Position numbers and translations under genes: made by a program
Notes under the pieces: generated by a model
What the model was told of the DNA's origin: nothing
Seen by the model: only the letters and a program-made list of their open reading frames with translations
Databases searched by the model: none
In this document: positions 13,825 through 17,683 of the stretch, in pieces
How the letters are laid out: every line of letters begins with the position of its first letter
How positions within the stretch are numbered: the first letter of the stretch is position 1
Assembly (NCBI GenBank): GCA_938048445.1
Contig: CALIVE010000030.1
Span: 1 to 17,683, forward strand
DNA length: 17,683 nt
From: Minisyncoccota bacterium
GTDB taxonomy: Bacteria > Patescibacteriota > Minisyncoccia > UBA6257 > HR35
Direction of reading: 5' to 3'

Positions 13825-14945
13825 TGAAAAAAGATATTTTAATCTTGAGAGAAAAGATTGATAAGTTGGATAAAAAAATTGTTAAATATTTAGAAGAAAG
13901 GATAAAAATTACTGAAAAAATTTTAGATTTAAAAACAAAACTTCATCTTCCCATTACTGATAAAAAACGCGAAGAAGAAATTATTAATAAATTAAGGTTA
14001 TTAATACATAATCCAATTTTAAAAGATTCATTAGAAGAAATTTATGAGTCAATTTTTACCCTTTCTAAGAAGAATTTCCTTTTACAAAAAAATAAATTAT
14101 TTAAATTTAAAAAAGTTGGTATTATAGGTTTAGGAGTTATTGGTGGTTCGATTGCGAAGGCAATTAAATTTATTTCACCAGATGTCGAAATTTATTCTTT
14201 AGAAAGGAAAGATAAAGACATTGAATTAGCATTAAAAGAAAAAACGATCGATAAAACTCTTCCATTAGGTGAATTGGTAAATAAGTCTGAATTGATTATT
14301 ATAGCAACACCTATTGATTCAATCATTCCTATAGCTGAAGAGATTGCTAATTCATATCAAGGAGGATGCAAAATAATAATCGATGTTGGAAGTGTAAAAG
14401 AGAAGATTGTCAAAAAATTTGAAAAGTTGAATAAGGAAAATTTAGATTTTATAGGAACCCACCCTATGGCTGGTTCTGAAAAATCTGGCTTTAAACATGC
14501 AAAAGTTGATTTATTTTTACATAATCCTTGGATTATAACCCCACATAAATTGAATAGAAAAGAGAATATTAAAAAAATCAAGGAATTAATAATAAATTTA
14601 GGGAGTTTTCCTATATTAACGGATGCCAAAACTCATGACTTAATCGTTGCTCGGATTTCTCATTTAGTTTTTCTTGTTTCAAAATTATTATTTATTTATG
14701 CTTATGAGACAAATAAAAAATGGTTGAAATTTGCAGGTACTGGGTTTAAGACTACAACAAGACTTACAAGCGCAAATCCTTTAATGCATTCTCAAATTTT
14801 TATAAATAATTATCAAAATATTAAAAAAGAATTTGAACTTTTCATACAATTTATTCAAAAAAATAAAATTTCTCCAGAAAATTGTTTAAATATTTTTAAA
14901 AAGTATAAAAAGATAAGGGATAGACTGTTTGAAAGAAAGTTTTAA
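13824..14945 (+). CDS. tyrA: Chorismate mutase (AroQ)-prephenate dehydrogenase fusion
   Basis: This bifunctional enzyme takes chorismate to prephenate and then 4-hydroxyphenylpyruvate. Residues 1-90 form an AroQ helical domain. Aligned by eye with E. coli chorismate mutase it keeps Arg9, Arg26, Lys37, Asp46, Arg49 and Glu50, the equivalents of Arg11, Arg28, Lys39, Asp48, Arg51 and Glu52. The dehydrogenase part has the dinucleotide loop GLGVIGGS (102-109) and GTHPMAGSEKSGF with the catalytic His213. The ISHL and TTRL segments are in the helical C-terminal domain. At about 373 aa it matches the E. coli T-protein layout. The ATG at 13824 overlaps the pheA TGA; an in-frame TTG at 13821 is less likely. 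Confidence 0.94.
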   Translation: MKKDILILREKIDKLDKKIVKYLEERIKITEKILDLKTKLHLPITDKKREEEIINKLRLLIHNPILKDSLEEIYESIFTLSKKNFLLQKNKLFKFKKVGIIGLGVIGGSIAKAIKFISPDVEIYSLERKDKDIELALKEKTIDKTLPLGELVNKSELIIIATPIDSIIPIAEEIANSYQGGCKIIIDVGSVKEKIVKKFEKLNKENLDFIGTHPMAGSEKSGFKHAKVDLFLHNPWIITPHKLNRKENIKKIKELIINLGSFPILTDAKTHDLIVARISHLVFLVSKLLFIYAYETNKKWLKFAGTGFKTTTRLTSANPLMHSQIFINNYQNIKKEFELFIQFIQKNKISPENCLNIFKKYKKIRDRLFERKF

Positions 14946-14950
14946 TTTCT

Positions 14951-14959
14951 TTATCCACA
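14951..14959 (+). promoter_or_regulatory. DnaA box upstream of nrdJ (TTATCCACA)
   Basis: A perfect match to the E. coli consensus DnaA box lies 10 bp upstream of the nrdJ -35 element. I saw no other exact copy in the window. In E. coli, DnaA binds near the nrdAB promoter and regulates it, so this could tie dNTP synthesis to replication initiation. A single 9-bp site can arise by chance. Confidence 0.45.
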
Positions 14960-14969
14960 TTAAGAGAAC

Positions 14970-14998
14970 TTGACAAACAAAATTTGAATATATATAAA
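14970..14998 (+). promoter_or_regulatory. nrdJ promoter (TTGACA-17 bp-TATAAA)
   Basis: A perfect -35 TTGACA at 14970-14975 and a -10 TATAAA at 14993-14998 are separated by the optimal 17 bp. Transcription should start near 15005, giving a leader of about 28 nt before the ATG. No well-placed Shine-Dalgarno sequence is present; AAGG at 15007-15010 is 22 nt away. This is the best conventional sigma-70 promoter in the window. Confidence 0.75.
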
Positions 14999-15032
14999 TT
15001 TAAATCAAGGTAGAATTAATTTTGCTTTGGAA

Positions 15033-17683
15033 ATGGCTAACAGAAAAAACAAAAAATTTTTAAAAATAAATAGATTTTTCACAAAAGAAGGTATTCATCC
15101 TTACGAAGAAGTTAAATGGGTTAAAAAAACAGCAGAAATCCCTGGTTCAGGATTTAAATTAGAAAATGTCGAATTTCCAGATTTTTATAGCCAAAATGCC
15201 GTTAATATTATTGCTTCAAAATATTTTAAGGTAAATCGAGGGAAACAAGAGACTTCTTTAAAAGAGCTTATTGATAGGGTTGTTAAAACATTTAAAAAAT
15301 GGGGCTTAGAACAGGGTTATTTTGATGAAAAGGGAGCAGAAATTTACGAACACGAGCTGACTTATATTTTACTCCATCAATTAGCAGCTTTTAATTCTCC
15401 AGTTTGGTTTAATATTGGCGTTGAAGGAAGGAAACAACAAGCCTCGGCGTGCTTCGTTCTTGATGTTGAAGATAATATGGAATCAATTTTGGATTGGATA
15501 AAAACTGAGGGAATGATTTTTAAAGGAGGTTCTGGTGCTGGAGTTAATCTTTCTAAATTAAGAGCTAAAGGAGAACCGCTTTCAACTGGTGGTGTTTCTT
15601 CAGGGGTAATTTCTTTTATGAGAGCTGCTGATGCTGTTGCGGGAAGTATAAAATGTGTTCATGAGGATACCGAGATAATTACTAAAAATGGAGTTAAGAA
15701 AATAAAAGATATTCAAAAGGAAGATGAGGTTTTAACAAGATTTGGTTTTCAAAAAGTTGCTGGTGTTTATTATACAGGTAAGAAAGAACTTAAAAAAATT
15801 ACAACTGATCTCGGAATTGAAATAATTGCTTCATCGGAGCATAAATTTTTAGTAAGAACAAAAGATGGTCAAGAAATATGGAAAGAAATTAAAGATTTAG
15901 AAAATTCAGATTTTTTGATTCTTGATTTATCCCCTAAAATTTACGGAAATTATCAAAAATTAGAAAAAATCTCTTTACAACATCATAACGAAAAACCTAT
16001 TAAAATGCCAGATATTTTAGATGAGAAAATGGCTGAATGGTTAGGTCTTTTATTTGGGGATGGAAATATTACCGAAAACGAAGATTATAGATTTTGTTAT
16101 GTTGGTTTTCAAGTAGATGCCCGCGATAAGGATTTAATTAGATACATTCAAAAACTCTCCTATGAACTTTTTGGAGTTCACTCTTTTATTCGTTTAAGAA
16201 AAGATAAAAATGATAATTCGGTAAGCATTAGAATTGCTTCCAAACCTCTTATAAGATTTCTTAAAATTAATGGTCTTTATAAGGATAAAAACGATAAAAT
16301 TAGAGTTCCTGAAAAAATTAAAAACTCACCTCTATCAGTAAGAGCAGCCTTTTTAAGAGGTTATTTTGAAAGCGATGGAACAATAACTCTTGAAAAACCC
16401 TACCCGCAATGTTCAAGCATTAATAAAAATTTCATAGATGATATCCAAGCACTTTTAATTTCATTAGGAATTTTGAATAAAAAATTCAAATCATCTTCAC
16501 GGAAAAACAGTCTTGGGCACAAACCCCTTTATAGAATTATTGTCACTTCTTATTATGGAATCAAAAGATTTTATGATTTAGTCAATTTTATTTCCCAAAG
16601 GAAAAGAAAAAAATTTAGCGAAGGAATAAAAAAGTTAGAAACAAGACCATTTGAACAAAGTTGGATTCTTCCTTATTTTGAAAACAATTTTGAGCATCTT
16701 TATTCTACTCTTGATAATGATTATAAGTATTTCTTTAGAAGGGCTACCTCAAAATACTTTCGAGAAAATGTCGGAAAAACTAATTTCAATAGATTTCGAG
16801 CTAATATCCTTTTAGAAAGGTTTGATTTCTTAAAAAATACCTTTATAGAAAAACTTGCTTGTCAAGATATTTATTATGAAAAAATTAAAAAAATTGAAAA
16901 TTATGGTGTTTTTAATGCCTATGATATTTTTGTTCCTGGTGTTAATGAATATTTGATTAACGGTATAGTAACTCATAATTCTGGTGGTACAACACGTAGG
17001 GCAGCAAAGATGGTAATTTTAAATGTTGATCATCCTGAAATTATGGACTTTATCAGAGTTAAAGCTGATGAAGAAAATAAAATTCGAGCTTTAATGGAGG
17101 CTGGTTATGATATGACTGATATGAATCATCCTTTATGGCAAAATATTTTCTTTCAAAATGCTAATAATTCAATAAGAGTTACTGATGAATTTATGAGAGC
17201 TGTTTTGGAAGATAAAGAATGGAAAACTTATAATCGAACTGATGGTAAAGTAAATAAAGTTTATAAGGCTAAAGATATTTTATGGGAAGCAGCTAAAGCT
17301 GCTTGGGAATGCGGTGACCCTGGTATTCAATTTCATGACACTATCAATAAATGGCATACTTGTAAAAATTCTGGAGAAATTGTAGCTACTAATCCATGTG
17401 TAACCGGAGACACTTTAGTGGCTACCAAAGAAGGATGGCGTAGAATTAAGGATTTAGTAGGCAAAAATCCAGAGATTGTAAATCCTAATGGGATTAAAAA
17501 AGCTATTAAAGTTTGGCAAACAGGAATTAAACCTGTTTATAGAATAATCACTCGCTGCGGTTATGAACTTAAAGCTACATCTGATCATCCAATTTATGTT
17601 GAAGGCAAAGGAGATGTTTTGGTTAAAGATTTGCAAAAAGGAGATAGGGTTGTTCTTAAAGGCGCTGGCTGGGGTAAGGAGAG
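15033..17683 (+). CDS. nrdJ: Adenosylcobalamin-dependent (class II) ribonucleotide reductase, with inteins, 3'-truncated
   Basis: The enzyme reduces ribonucleotides to deoxyribonucleotides using a cobalamin-generated thiyl radical. It runs as one uninterrupted frame to the window edge. The N-extein is codons 1-207: RFFTKEGIHPYEEV near the start, FNSPVWFNIG, the redox Cys140 in SACFVLD, GGSGAGVN, and FMRAADAVAGSIK. Intein 1 then interrupts codons 208-649. The extein resumes with SGGTTRRAAKMVILNVDHPE and continues through FQNANNSIRVTDEFM and DPGIQFHDTINKWHTC to GEIVATNP, where intein 2 begins at codon 789. The mature protein would join IK to SGGT and NP to the catalytic Cys. The remainder, including the C-terminal cysteine pair, lies outside. 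ATG at 15033 is the first ATG after the promoter. Confidence 0.95.
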   Translation, partial: MANRKNKKFLKINRFFTKEGIHPYEEVKWVKKTAEIPGSGFKLENVEFPDFYSQNAVNIIASKYFKVNRGKQETSLKELIDRVVKTFKKWGLEQGYFDEKGAEIYEHELTYILLHQLAAFNSPVWFNIGVEGRKQQASACFVLDVEDNMESILDWIKTEGMIFKGGSGAGVNLSKLRAKGEPLSTGGVSSGVISFMRAADAVAGSIKCVHEDTEIITKNGVKKIKDIQKEDEVLTRFGFQKVAGVYYTGKKELKKITTDLGIEIIASSEHKFLVRTKDGQEIWKEIKDLENSDFLILDLSPKIYGNYQKLEKISLQHHNEKPIKMPDILDEKMAEWLGLLFGDGNITENEDYRFCYVGFQVDARDKDLIRYIQKLSYELFGVHSFIRLRKDKNDNSVSIRIASKPLIRFLKINGLYKDKNDKIRVPEKIKNSPLSVRAAFLRGYFESDGTITLEKPYPQCSSINKNFIDDIQALLISLGILNKKFKSSSRKNSLGHKPLYRIIVTSYYGIKRFYDLVNFISQRKRKKFSEGIKKLETRPFEQSWILPYFENNFEHLYSTLDNDYKYFFRRATSKYFRENVGKTNFNRFRANILLERFDFLKNTFIEKLACQDIYYEKIKKIENYGVFNAYDIFVPGVNEYLINGIVTHNSGGTTRRAAKMVILNVDHPEIMDFIRVKADEENKIRALMEAGYDMTDMNHPLWQNIFFQNANNSIRVTDEFMRAVLEDKEWKTYNRTDGKVNKVYKAKDILWEAAKAAWECGDPGIQFHDTINKWHTCKNSGEIVATNPCVTGDTLVATKEGWRRIKDLVGKNPEIVNPNGIKKAIKVWQTGIKPVYRIITRCGYELKATSDHPIYVEGKGDVLVKDLQKGDRVVLKGAGWGKE
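15654..16979 (+). mobile_element. Intein 1 in NrdJ, with LAGLIDADG homing endonuclease
   Basis: This 442-aa in-frame insertion lies between Lys and Ser of the conserved GSIK-SGGTTRR segment. Splicing block A begins at Cys1 (CVHEDTEIITKNG). Block B is ASSEHKFLV with His63. The C-terminal blocks are YDIFVPGVNEYLINGIVTHN, ending in His-Asn, and the +1 extein residue is Ser; all residues for self-splicing are present. The central endonuclease has two dodecapeptide motifs, WLGLLFGDGN (129-138, acidic Asp136) and FLRGYFESDG (233-242, Asp241). Both acidic residues are intact, so cleavage activity is plausible. There are no stops or frameshifts. Confidence 0.95.
17397..17683 (+). other. Intein 2 in NrdJ (N-terminal part, cut by window edge)
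   Basis: After the extein sequence GEIVATNP the frame continues as CVTGDTLVATKEGWRRI (block A, Cys1). Block B follows as ATSDHPIYV, with the Thr-x-x-His pattern, and then VLVKDLQKGDRVVL. About 95 codons are visible before the window ends. The host motif is normally NPCSE, and only one Cys is present at the junction. Insertion is therefore between Pro and Cys, making the RNR catalytic cysteine the expected +1 splicing nucleophile. Whether an endonuclease follows cannot be seen. Confidence 0.93.

Noticed and set aside
14357..14629. Minus-strand open frame of 90 codons inside the tyrA fusion
   Set aside because: It is antisense to the well-conserved dehydrogenase motifs of the fusion and has no family resemblance.
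14951..14959. Replication origin at the DnaA box
   Set aside because: A single DnaA box without clustered repeats or a dnaA/dnaN neighbour does not support an origin; a regulatory role is more likely.
14981..15004. Possible NrdR box or operator in the AT-rich stretch around the nrdJ -10
   Set aside because: The ATATATATA core resembles the NrdR-box centre, but the flanking ACAC/GTGT arms are absent and the palindrome is explained by A/T composition.
1..17683. CRISPR array, insertion sequence, prophage or defence system
   Set aside because: No regularly spaced repeats, transposase or integrase motifs, terminal inverted repeats or defence-type proteins were seen; the only mobile elements are the inteins.

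Overview
The window is AT-rich (roughly 70% A+T by eye), densely packed bacterial DNA, and every recognisable gene in it is a housekeeping or biosynthetic gene. Several traits together suggest a streamlined genome of the Patescibacteria (Candidate Phyla Radiation), probably close to Parcubacteria. The proteins are short versions of their families, including a DnaX of about 366 aa, a 350-aa SEDS protein and a shortened L13. No tRNA gene carries an encoded CCA. Shine-Dalgarno sequences are almost absent, genes overlap or abut, and a fragment of a pilin-associated LamG-type protein is present. This assignment is an inference from gene content, not a phylogeny.

Layout. At the left edge is a 5'-truncated thrS (+). 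It converges on a minus-strand group of miaA, a DUF2905 membrane protein and tRNA-Pro(GGG). A divergent plus-strand gene for a stand-alone MetRS-C-terminal-like tRNA-binding protein abuts, with no gap, the end of the minus-strand replication/transcription operon dnaG-rpoD-dnaX. Divergent from dnaG is a plus-strand operon of rplM, rpsI, an ftsW/rodA-type SEDS gene, murG, a small membrane protein and rplU, followed closely by tRNA-Lys(CTT) and tRNA-His(GTG). Next come a decayed LamG/pilin-like remnant and a family 2 glycosyltransferase, both on the minus strand. Divergent from the glycosyltransferase is a translationally coupled amino-acid operon: an ilvE-like aminotransferase, prephenate dehydratase, and a chorismate mutase-prephenate dehydrogenase fusion. 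The window ends inside a long open frame for adenosylcobalamin-dependent ribonucleotide reductase (nrdJ). This frame carries one complete intein with a LAGLIDADG homing endonuclease, and a second intein cut off by the window edge that interrupts the protein at its catalytic cysteine.

How it works together. The genes cover tRNA charging and modification, replication priming and clamp loading, the main sigma factor, ribosomal proteins, peptidoglycan synthesis (lipid II synthesis by MurG, polymerisation by the SEDS protein), the terminal steps to Phe and Tyr, and dNTP supply. The most notable regulatory signal is that all six operon-leading genes with a visible upstream region, other than nrdJ, have a TATAAT/TAAAAT hexamer ending only 6-8 nt before the start codon. 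That predicts leaderless transcripts fired from three back-to-back divergent promoters. nrdJ differs: it has a near-consensus TTGACA-17-TATAAA promoter, a leader of about 28 nt, and a perfect DnaA box just upstream.
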